64,000 nt of DNA. Source: Phlebotomus papatasi. Lineage: Eukaryota > Arthropoda > Insecta > Diptera > Psychodidae. How positions within the stretch are numbered: position 1 is the first letter of the stretch; every line of letters starts with the position of its first letter. The stretch covers positions 44,826,001 to 44,890,000 of the forward strand of contig NC_077222.1 of NCBI RefSeq assembly GCF_024763615.1, in the 5' to 3' direction. The notes under the pieces were generated by a model. The model did no database searches and was not told the DNA's origin. It worked only from the letters and a program-made list of their open reading frames with translations. Position numbers and translations under genes: made by a program. Positions 37,033 through 46,825 of this stretch are shown in pieces.

Positions 37033-37219
37033 CAGAGGCCCCCAAAATTTTTACGTCTCTGTCAAAAATTGGCCGAAGTCGGGTGGCCAAATTCCTGACT
37101 TCGAGTCAACCTTCGTGTGCTTCGTGTTTTGGCTTGTCACGTAAAATATTTCACTGTTCTCTTTAACCTCACAAAGTGAATCCAAAACGCAAAGACTGGC
37201 AAAAGACGATAAAAGTGTC

Positions 37220-40200
37220 ATGGAGAAAAATTTTTATTGTAAACCACTGAATGACAACTTCTCACAATGCACTCTTTGTGGTGCAGTGATACACAGTAAG
37301 TCCATAAAATGGTGTTTTTTCTTATTCGATGAAAAATTTCAAGATTTTTTTTTCCGAGAAAAAAATCCGAGCGCGTTGTTAGGAAGTGTATTTTTTACGC
37401 GGTATAATAATAGCGTATAATTGATGTTATAAATTGTAAAAAAAAGTTCATATTTTTACAATTTAATTTAGTAAAATACTTTTGAAAGTGAATAAGTCTC
37501 TAATTCAATTGGTTTTCTTGAAATCTTGCTCTTTTTATAGAAAAATGTGAATTTTAATCCATTTTTGTTTCAAATGTTTATTTCAAAAAATATGTGTGTC
37601 AAACCTTATATTGACTTAATTTGTTTTAAATATATATGTTCTCGATCATCTCTATTCTCAAGAGATTTTTAGTTAATCCTAATAGAAATTTAAAAAAAAA
37701 ATTGTTTTTAAAAACGAAATTGCGACAAATATTTCAGTTGTAAATTCGACGTAGGAGAAGATAATTTTAGTAAATATTTAATGAATTTATCTCATATAAA
37801 ATATATTGTTTTGATCTACAATATTTTTATTCATTTCATTACGTTTTCGAGCTGTTTTCATTATCGGAAATTCTTGATTCACTGAAGTACAAATATAAAA
37901 TTTATATATATTTAAAAATTCTATTAAAAGCATGAAGATTTAACTTAAATATTTAGTGACAAAAACAAAACATGCCTATTCCGAATTAAAGGCTAATGAA
38001 TTTTTATATTTTAGCAAAACAATTAATGTGAAAAATTAAACTGTTTTTATGAATTGAAAAATCCTACTGTGATATTATAGTTAAAATGAACTTTTAAAAA
38101 TTATTTTAAAGTAAATTGTATTTGTTTAAAATTAAGCTGTACAACGAAATCGCTATGCCCAACATTGGGCAAGGTGTCCTAAAGCCGGTAAAGATCCTGC
38201 ATTGCCAGAAAGTGTCCTGAAGCCGGATAAGTTGAGTCATTTTGATTCCAATGCAAGCTCCGTAGATAAGAGTCTCAATAGTGTTACAAGAAAAAGAAAA
38301 TCATATTCTCCCAAGAAACACGATTATATGAGTTCCAAAGAGGTATCCAAGGTCCTGGCTCTCGAGTTGGCGAGAAATAAGAAACCTTACGCAGACGCAG
38401 CAATATATAAAAATATATTTGCAACATTATTTGAGAAGATGGGCAAGAGTGAAAGTGCAAAATTACTCAAAGAGATTCCTTGCTCAAGTACAACAATAAT
38501 GAGACATACTTGCAAACTTGCTGATGATGTGCGGGAATCATTGAAACAAAATCTTAATATGTGTGACACGGTGTCCATTTGCTTGGACGAAACCACAGAC
38601 ATTACAGATGAAAGTCAAATGTTAATATTTGTTCGCGGTGTATATCCCAACGGAGACACATTCGAAGAAATGTTACAATTGAAAAACCTTAAATCAAGGA
38701 CCACTGGAGCTGAGGTTTATCAAGTTGTCATGGCTACACTAGAAGAGTTTGACCTCATAGACAAACTCTTCAGCATAACCACGGATGGGGCTCGCTCCCT
38801 ATGTGGACATCTCACTGGCCTCTACGGTCTTATGTCGAACGTAATGCCTGGAATACGTCATTACCACTGTCTCATTCACCAAGTTGCCTTAAGTGCTAAA
38901 TTTTTGTCCAACCTACCAGCTCCCAAACAAGCAATTCGAATAATTAACGGTCTCAGAGGCGGACACAATTCATTAACTCATAGGCGCTTGAAGAGATACC
39001 TGGAGGAAAACAAGGCTCCAAAAAAAGACCTTCTCTTACACACGGAAGTGAGGTGGTTATCCCTAGGCAAGGCATTAAGGCGGCTATTTGACTTAAGAAA
39101 GGAAATAGGTTCATTTGCTCAGAAAAAAGATGTTAAGGTATTTCTAGTGATACTAAGAGTCCGTATTCTATTGTCATATACACTTAATTTTTTTTTTGTG
39201 ACAGATCTGTGAAGAATTGAAAAGGATAATAAAAGATCATGAGTTCTGGAAACAAATAGCCTTTTTCACGGACATCACTGGGCGCCTCAACGATTTGAAT
39301 CTATCACTTCAGGTATATTTTTATTTTTTACATCTACTCGATATATCTGGAAGATTATGTATGGAAAAATAGGAGAAAATGAATTAATCGTGATAATAGT
39401 GGTCTTTCATTAGCCTGTATAAGAGTAAAGCGTGTCCGGGATTTAAATGCAAGTTTTCGACATGATGATAGTCACAATAGGAATTGAGTTTTGCTTTGAT
39501 TTTTTTTGACTTTTTAAGATAATTTCGTCAGCTTTTCATTTCTGAAAAAAATATTGAAAAAGGTTATGTTTTGGCTGAGAAAAGTGATAAAAATGGAAAA
39601 CCTGCGCAAATTGATCGTGGACACGTACCTAAAGAATCCAAAAGCGAGCTATTTTGAAATCGGAAGGATCACCGGAAAGTATCCATCCACGGTGCGAAGG
39701 GTTATATTACGGTTCAAGGACCTCAGGACTGTTGTTTAAAAGACAGGATGTGGCAGAAAACCTGGAGCTGTAGACAAGAGGATGGAGAAGAGAGTGTTGG
39801 CGCTTTTCCAGAAGCAACCTTGCCTTTCAGTCAGAGATGTGGGCAAAAAGCTGGGTATCTCCAAGAGCTTAGTGCAGAGAATCAAAGAGAATAACGGATT
39901 GATAACGTACAAAGCTCAAGTTGCTCCCCATCGCACGGACAAGCAGAAACAAAGTGCCAAAACGTGATCGAGAAATCTGAGTGATCGAGTTTTGAAAGGC
40001 TTTCAATGATGCATTTTGATGGACGACAAAAGTGTCGTAAAAGGTGAATTGACCCAGTTGCCCGGCCAACAGTTTTACACGGGGAAGACTCGTACGGGTG
40101 TAGCCAGCAAGTACAGGTTCAAAGAGTACGACAAGTTCCCGAAGAAATATGTGGTTTGGATGGCAACCTGCTATTGTGGACATCGCAACGAAGAATTTTT

Positions 40201-41912
40201 TGTGACAGGGCACACCAGAAGTCCGCCCCATTGAGAAATACTGGGGAATTTTGAAAGGAGACTTGAAGAAGAAGGCTAATCCAGCCAAAAATTTGCATAA
40301 CTTCGGAAGTGGAAGAAAGTCGTCAGTGATCGTGGGGACGACCTTGTCCAGAGCCTTCAGAGGATAAGAGAATGGAAAAGAAAATGCTAGAGCTTTTCGA
40401 GAAGCAACTCAATCTTTCCGTGCGAGATGTTGGCAAGAAGATGGGACTACATAGGAGATTTATCCATAAAATCAACAAGAGGAATGGTTTGAAAAACTAT
40501 AAAACTCAGGCATGTCCTATCTAGGTTCAACGTTGTCAATCACGATATATATCGTGTAAGCTTCATAATCCTTGGCCCCATCTCCGCAGCCGCAGTGAAT
40601 ACAACAAAAGTCTCCATCGCCTCTTGCGTCGAGTGAACTATAATGTTGATATCGTCAACATAAGCAAATATATTGGAGCACCTGTAATAGCAGAGTATGC
40701 ATGTTCTTGCATTGCACCCAGAGACTGTAACGGAATATTCCAGCACAAAGCTCAATATTGTGGAAAACAGGGCATCCTTTCACATCAGACTACTAAAAAT
40801 GCTGAATATACGCTGAAAATCTCTTATTTCTTTTGCACGACCTTTACCTGGTACATTAAGTTGGAGATATGATCATTTTCACCAAACTGATTTGCTTAGG
40901 TGGGAATGGCAAGCTCACGCATGATGACAGACAAGGTCCTTCTTTTGATTATAGGCCTGTTTCAAGTCAACCATAATTTATTCCTTGGACTTGGATTCAA
41001 GTAAAGTCTATGCTAACTTTAGTCACTGAAAGAATTTCTTCCTTACACGAACCTCCTTTTTTTATCGGTACTATCTATTATTTGATTTGGACTATACTGT
41101 GCAGGTGCAGGCGCTTTTCGACTATCATAAAGGTAGTTTTCTCAACTTTTTGATTTTTTTAGGCATTCAATATTCCACTTCGCAACCGTTTTGTATTTCT
41201 TAGGTGTGATTATTTCGTTTTGCAGACGAAACTGAAAACCTATATACCAGGTCAGACTTCTTTTTTATCATGTCTATTAACTTTCTCGTATTTTTGCTAG
41301 TATCTACCAAAATTTTGTCAGGTTAATTTCTTGAATTGCATCTCTGATGTGTAATGAGCTACATATAATAACTTTTATAAACATGAGCTTGACTTTTCAC
41401 TGAAGAGCAACTGAAATCTACTATATTATTCTCGAATCATTTCTATCCAAAAGGGTCGCAACACCAACATCATGGACAGTATTCGAAAAATCGATGAATT
41501 TAAGAATAAACTCCCTATGCTTCAGAAAGACCTCCGCAGTTGCCGTTTGGCAAATTTCCCATCATGTCAGGAGTTAAACTGCGGAGGTTTTGAAAAGTTT
41601 TCTGAAGTCATTGACAAACTGAGTGATTCTTTCTCATCAAGATTTTCGTCTTACGACGAAGTAAGGGGAATCCGACGCGACAGCTCGGAATATATCCGAT
41701 TTCTCTCCGTTTACCCCACATCATATTCTTGCGAGCAAGGATTTTCAGTCCTCAAACTAACAAAAACTAAGAACAGAAGCACTTTGAATCAATCCAATCT
41801 CGCAGCAAATTTGAGGCTTAGCCTTAAAAATACCGACAGAGCTTTCATTGATCACAATGACAAAAAAGATGAAGATCTTGAAAATATTTCTTGTATATCA
41901 GACAGTCCCTAA
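37220..41912 (+). CDS. hAT transposase (BED-finger, GTF2IRD2/ZBED-like), 547 aa, four exons
   Basis: Exons are 37220-37295, 38137-39137, 39205-39312 and 41454-41912. Phases match at all joins and the sum is exactly 548 codons with no internal stop. The first exon and the start of exon 2 form a BED-like zinc finger, CTLCGAVIH then RYAQHWARCP (Cys-Cys, His-Cys). The RNase-H-like core follows: SICLDETTDITDESQ (first catalytic Asp), SITTDGARSLCGHLTGLYG (second Asp), HYHCLIHQ, LLLHTEVRWLSLGKALRRL. The C-terminal block is SCEQGFSVLKLTKTKNRSTL (catalytic Glu and hAT dimerisation region). The stretch before the last block seems about 50 residues shorter than in vertebrate relatives, so activity is uncertain. 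The exon 2 acceptor (AAAATTAAG) is poor. Intron 3 carries other transposons. Confidence 0.82.
39554..40300 (+). pseudogene. ITmD37E-like mariner transposase relic
   Basis: Broken frames give an N-terminal helix-turn-helix pair (MENLRKLIVDTYLKNP, GKYPSTVRRVILRFKD; then QPCLSVRDVGKKLGISKS). An RNase-H start follows with the first catalytic Asp pair, CILMDDKSVVKGELTQLPG, then KKYVVWMATCYCGHRN. The middle that should carry the second Asp is missing. The C-terminal RSPPIEKYWGILKGDLKKK remains in another frame. At least three stops or shifts are present. It resembles the ITmD37E group known from mosquitoes. It lies in intron 3 of the hAT transposase. Confidence 0.8.
40361..40525 (+). pseudogene. 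Second mariner N-terminal fragment
   Basis: The frame reads KKMLELFEKQLNLSVRDVGK, then GLHRRFIHKINKRNGLKNYK, and stops. It is a diverged repeat of the residues encoded at about 39780-39930. Two mariner copies or an internal duplication are therefore present in tandem. Confidence 0.7.
40540..41000 (-). pseudogene. LINE reverse transcriptase relic
   Basis: On the minus strand, about 40980-40930 encodes VDLKQAYNQKK, and about 40905-40890 gives MRELAIP in a shifted frame. 40700-40545 encodes IFAYVDDINIIVHSTQEAME. This is the order VDLKQAYD ... FAYADD of RT. Frameshifts and stops separate the blocks. It also lies inside the hAT intron. Confidence 0.75.
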
Positions 41913-41956
41913 CTTTTAACATGAAGAAGGATTGAAGTTAGGAGTTTCAGGTATTT

Positions 41957-42303
41957 TACAGTAGACTCTCACTCCTGCTCGCTCAATCGACTTTTTTTTA
42001 ATTAAATTTTTGTCATTCGATTGTTCCAGTTGCATTTCAAAAAAAAAGATTGTTGACAGTTTTTATGTTTGATTCAATGTGAAGAAAATATCATAAGATT
42101 TGATATTGTTTCTCTTATTTTAAGCGAGGTTTTTTATTATTAATTTTTGTGGAATTTGCAGTGATTTTGAGTATGTAAATTTAATATGACTAAGTAGGTG
42201 AATATAATGAAATGCTGAATTTCAAAGAGTTGCACGCCCGTATTTCTTGATAATTCGGATGACATATTTTACCATATGCTCAATTGAGAGAGAGACAACT
42301 GTA
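41957..42303. mobile_element. MITE of the TACAGTAGACTCTC family
   Basis: Left end TACAGTAGACTCTC at 41957-41970. The right end GAGAGAGACAACTGTA at 42303 is the imperfect complement. Inserted 45 bp past the hAT transposase stop codon. Confidence 0.6.
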
Positions 42304-42652
42304 CTATCCCTAGACATAATTTGCTACTAGATAGTTTTGTAATTATAAATAGTTTAAATAGTTAAAACATGATTATATAATATATAATGAAATATATAAT
42401 TGAACTGAATTGAATCGATTAATGGATTTAAACAATCTAAACCAGATATTTTAATCTTAACGATGAATAAATTATTCTATTTTTCTGTCTTATATGTTTT
42501 TTTCTTTATATCGCAAAAGGAAGAAATTGCATTGCTAATTCAACGTTTTTACAAGAAGCCATCTGAAACGCGAAGTTATGTTGAGAAAAGTGCCCCCGGG
42601 GAGGTGGAGGTGGAAATTTTGGGGAGTAAAAGATCGTAGGAATACATAATTT

Positions 42653-42672
42653 ATCTATCTATCTATCTATAA
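42653..42672. repeat. (ATCT)n microsatellite
   Basis: Five uninterrupted ATCT units near the right end of the hAT element. Confidence 0.8.
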
Positions 42673-42952
42673 CTGCTCTCTTTTGAGTTCGAGCAGTAAA
42701 AATGCATTTTACACTATAAAGGTCCCTTGAAATATAATGCCTTTTTCATTACTAAAGTTACACTATTAATAAATAAATAAAAATATAATAAATTACACGG
42801 AGTAATAAATTATTGATTATTTTTTACGCGTAATTAATTTTTTTAAGATTAAATTTTCACGATTTGTCCCGAACAGACACAAGAAAACACGAAGTGATAT
42901 GACTAAATTCCATTTCATTCTTATGTCAAATCTGTGGGCCTCTGCTTAGGGT

Positions 42953-44720
42953 TAAACAGATGTCGAAATAATTGAGCTTGTGTATGAGAATTGTTTTTTT
43001 TTTTTGGCTATAGTACCCCTAGTGTTGGTCCAACAAAGTTCAAATGTTCTATAAAATTGCAGTGCTTTGTGAGAGCTTTCATTTGTGCCATTACTCATTA
43101 AATTCTGTCAAATAGAACCGAAGATATGGCGTTTTGAATTTTTTGAATTCTGATCCCTAATATCTCGGGTTATAATGGTAGCACAAAGAATCCATGCCAC
43201 TCTTTGGAAACTTCATAGCCTAGGCTACAACGCTCTGAAATTTGATCATCTTTTTTACGTTTTTTTACGATTTGAATTTTTACGCTGTGACAGCGTCATC
43301 ACTATATAAACTACTAATATCACAGCGTCATCACTATATAAACTGTGTATTAGACCGGTCTACCGGTCAGTTTTTCAACTTTGATCCTTTATAGCTCAAG
43401 TCAGTGGTGCTCGAGACACTTAAGTTTTTTTATTTTTGGTAGATAAAGTGCAGCTATGACAGTTTCAGCCCGATTTATGGGAAATAAATAATCTAGAAAA
43501 TTGAAAAATTTTCTTTTTAATAAGGAATTGTGGAATTTTAGAGCTGGTGCTAGAAACATTTTAAGAAAAAAATCATCTCTTCTTGTTCAGATTAGGGGGT
43601 TTGGGGGGCCTTGTGTTTTTTATTCTATCGAGAGCTATAAGGCCCAGCTACGTTACAGAGGAAATCAAAATAGGTCCACCTCATGAAGTGGGTGGTATGT
43701 AGATCCGATCAGACTAGATTTTTTCTGTATAAATCAGGTCTGCATAAGAACATTTTCTGTGGTAGAGAGTCGCGTTCACTACCATTCGTGTGTGCACGAG
43801 AGCCATTTTATGAAAAGTTGGATAAAATTTGCGTGAAAATTGATTCACCCCAATTTTTTTTACCACAACTATTAAAACCCAAAAAAAAAATTTTTTTGAA
43901 ATATATTTTATATTGCCACTTTTCTTCAAAATAACACTCTTCTGAAAGCGATCTGTTACGCTGATATAACTTTTGAAGCGTCTTATCACTTATCACTTTT
44001 CACATCCGTATTATACAAATTTCTACTTTAAATTCGTATAGTGCATTGACAGCAACTCTTAAAAAAATGTACTGAATAGTATCGCCTATATGTTTTCAAA
44101 TCGATTCAACATCCAGGAATGTGCTAACGCGTCAAGAACATTGAACTATTTCCCATAAAACTAATTGAAAAATTAATTGTTTCGTAGAAAAATCACCTTT
44201 TTCCGAGGTTGAACCTGGATAAACAGGATCTGAATGATCTTCAGAGAATCTCGATATTTCTCTGACATCTCTTTTGTGGAAATCCACCATAGGGGTATTT
44301 TTATTCTGTAGTATACAAATTAAACATATATATTAAAGCACTTCCATCGCCAAAATCCAGTTTAGCAGTGGCTAATATTTCTGCCTTTTCTACTATCAAT
44401 TTTGTACTAAATCAGAACCACCAAGGACAAACTTTTTCGTCCATTCCTCTGCATTGAAAGATTAATAGAGGATGGGGATCAACGCACCAAGTTACACTTC
44501 TCATCTGGTATATAACTTTTTTTGAAAATCATATTATTATTAAGCTCCAAAAAACAGCCGAACGGACAACCGGACGGACGGGAAAGTTTTTAGCCACCCA
44601 TTGTATTTGTAGTCAGAAAGTAGTGAAACACATTTCAGCAAAGTTTGGGGCCGATCGGAGGACATGATATTTTGTGATGATTATAATAGGTGAGATTTTT
44701 GAGAATCTCACACAAATGCC
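42953..44720 (+). repeat. BR1 copy 2, right part
   Basis: Resumes the match to BR1 copy 1 exactly where the left part broke off (copy 1 about 28905). It runs to the GGTGAGATT...AATCTCAC hairpin at 44687-44714. Shared blocks include GTTGGTCC-A-AAGTTCAAAT, TAGAACCG-AGATATGG and ATAATAGGTGAGATT. It is more decayed than copy 1. Confidence 0.65.
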
Positions 44721-44809
44721 TTTAAGAAAAGCTTTGGCTTTCAGTAAGAATAAGATGAAATTTTCGAATTATATTCTTCTTGTTGAACTAAACTGGTTGA
44801 AATTTCGTA

Positions 44810-45409
44810 TAGGGGAGACCGGGGAGATTTGGGACAAGGCGATTTTTTCATTAATTTTTGAAATAAATGGGATTTAACCACTACTCAATTGTAGGCAATA
44901 TTAAGATGTATCTTGACTAAAAGAATGGATATCCTCAGTTTTATTGTTTTAATTCTATGAACACTTTTTTAAAAATTGATAAAAATTGTATTTTTTGATT
45001 TCTCAGTTTTGCTCTTTGTATTTTATATCAGCGATATATAATCATAACTTTTTTATCTCATTAGCTAGCAGTATAATCTGGGAACATATTTTAATAAAAC
45101 TTTCAAAGATTATACGCTCTTGTTTTTTTACTTAAAGGTTTTAAATACCAAAACTACTCGCGGGGATGTTTGGGACACCTGAACGGGGATGAATGAGACG
45201 TTGATTTTCGACACGAATGTAGATAGCGTGCAATTTTTTAGTGTCAAAATGGAGAGTAATGCCTAGTTTCTACTGGAAATATCCCTGTTGTGCAAACTTT
45301 ACCAGTTGAGCAGTTGTCTACAGGGACAATTAAACCATCAATGTCATGGGAATAAATAATTTATTCTCCAGAGGATATTCGACCTTTGCTCAATTTTGTT
45401 AAAAACTAT
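44810..45409 (-). mobile_element. Copy of the 2698-3985 element, cut by the assembly gap
   Basis: Starts TAGGGGAGACCGGGG at 44810 and matches 3985 back to about 3370 in inverted order (including GAATGGATATCCTCAG, TTATACGCTCTTG and ATTCGACCTTTGCTCAA). It then runs into the Ns. Confidence 0.75.
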
Positions 45410-45909
45410 NNNNNNNNNNNNNNNNNNNNNNNNNNNNNNNNNNNNNNNNNNNNNNNNNNNNNNNNNNNNNNNNNNNNNNNNNNNNNNNNNNNNNNNNNNN
45501 NNNNNNNNNNNNNNNNNNNNNNNNNNNNNNNNNNNNNNNNNNNNNNNNNNNNNNNNNNNNNNNNNNNNNNNNNNNNNNNNNNNNNNNNNNNNNNNNNNNN
45601 NNNNNNNNNNNNNNNNNNNNNNNNNNNNNNNNNNNNNNNNNNNNNNNNNNNNNNNNNNNNNNNNNNNNNNNNNNNNNNNNNNNNNNNNNNNNNNNNNNNN
45701 NNNNNNNNNNNNNNNNNNNNNNNNNNNNNNNNNNNNNNNNNNNNNNNNNNNNNNNNNNNNNNNNNNNNNNNNNNNNNNNNNNNNNNNNNNNNNNNNNNNN
45801 NNNNNNNNNNNNNNNNNNNNNNNNNNNNNNNNNNNNNNNNNNNNNNNNNNNNNNNNNNNNNNNNNNNNNNNNNNNNNNNNNNNNNNNNNNNNNNNNNNNN
45901 NNNNNNNNN
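45410..45909. other. Assembly gap, exactly 500 N
   Basis: A run of 500 Ns, a conventional placeholder size, so the true length is unknown. It begins inside a dispersed repeat. The missing first exon of the adjacent odorant-binding protein gene could lie here. Confidence 0.98.
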
Positions 45910-46319
45910 TTTAATGTTAATTTTACACCTTTTTAAGGGTAAAATTAACATGAAAAAGGGTAACTTTGACCCATAATACACCTAAAAAGTGTAATATTTA
46001 TTATTATTATTATTATTATTATTTATTTTAATCAAAGCTGATAGGGTCCGCCCCTCTTACATAGTTTGATTAGAGGAATAAAAAGAAAGTTACAAGCAAA
46101 GAAGCAAAATAATAGGCAAAAAAAAATCAGAAATCCAAGATTAGCCCTACTCGATCTGGTAGAATCTAGCAATGCCAGCCAGTGATTTACACCGATTTTG
46201 GATCAATACTGCAGGGAAAAATTAACATTTTCAGAATGTTATTTTAACTTTTTCGGATTTCTCTCAGTGTATGAAATTGGACAAAATTAGGCAGATATAT
46301 AATTTTTTCTTGTTATTAG
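45910..46319. repeat. Hairpin repeat, (ATT)n tract and OBP intron
   Basis: Right after the gap, TGTTAATTTTAC and GTAAAATTAACA form an inverted repeat with an 18-bp loop, probably the tip of a MITE. An (ATT)n tract lies at about 45997-46023. The rest looks like intron ahead of the OBP exon. No signal-peptide exon was found here. Confidence 0.5.
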
Positions 46320-46670
46320 GTTCAAGGTCTGGTCTCAAACGCTATCCTGGAGTATGGACTTCCTTGTGCAACAGAAAGTGGCCTGAGCGGAGACGACCTG
46401 TCTAACATCCAATCTGGAAATTTTGCAGCTGTGGGTCCTCAAGTTGGCTGCTTCTCTGACTGTATGTCTAAAAAGCTTGGCTTAGTCGATGATAATAATG
46501 CATTCAATACTGAAGCTTTCAAAGGAAAGCTTGCTGATTTCGTGCTTCCGGATCGCATTGAGGAATTTATTGACAACTGCAATGCACAAATTGGAGACGA
46601 AAAATGTAATGCTTCTGTAGAATTCTACCACTGTATCCTCAACATTGTTCTAGCAAAGGTCCTGTCCTAA
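46320..46670 (+). CDS. Classical odorant-binding protein, 3-prime exon (116 aa)
   Basis: The exon follows the acceptor TGTTATTAG and is open from 46320 to TAA at 46670. It carries all six conserved cysteines of the PBP/GOBP family: LPC, then GCFSDC (the diagnostic C2-x3-C3), FIDNC, DEKC and FYHC. C4-x8-C5 and C5-x8-C6 spacings are canonical. The fold is six helices locked by three disulphides. These proteins are secreted and carry hydrophobic odorants in sensillum lymph or in other tissues. The signal-peptide exon is not visible and may be in or beyond the 500-N gap. The C terminus (ILNIVLAKVLS) is hydrophobic. I cannot name the orthologue. Confidence 0.9.
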   Translation, partial: VQGLVSNAILEYGLPCATESGLSGDDLSNIQSGNFAAVGPQVGCFSDCMSKKLGLVDDNNAFNTEAFKGKLADFVLPDRIEEFIDNCNAQIGDEKCNASVEFYHCILNIVLAKVLS

Positions 46671-46727
46671 GCCTAAGAAGTAGTAAAGTGTTCTGATAAG
46701 TACACTTTACAACATTCTAACAAACTC

Positions 46728-46733
46728 AATAAA
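46728..46733 (+). terminator. Poly(A) signal of the OBP gene
   Basis: AATAAA 57 nt past the OBP stop codon. Confidence 0.6.
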
Positions 46734-46825
46734 CTATATAAAAAAATATATGCCAATGAATATGAAATAATTCTTTGCTTGGTTTGGCCGATGAAGTAAA
46801 AAATTGAAATATCCAAATCATTATT

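Larger units (their letters stand above)
37033..42944 (+). mobile_element. hAT-superfamily DNA transposon, 5.9 kb including nested insertions
   Basis: Ends are CAGAGGCCCCCAAA at 37033 and the complement of CAGAGGCCCACAGA ending at 42944, which fits hAT TIRs that start CAGxG. Flanking octamers are CTTTAGGG (37025-37032) and CTTAGGGT (42945-42952). They agree if one T was lost from the right copy of an 8-bp target duplication. The element encodes a complete-looking transposase. Inside its last intron and its 3-prime region lie mariner, LINE and MITE insertions. Confidence 0.85.

Noticed and set aside
45386..45981. Long ORFs spanning the Ns on both strands
   Set aside because: They consist of ambiguous bases in the assembly gap and are not genes.
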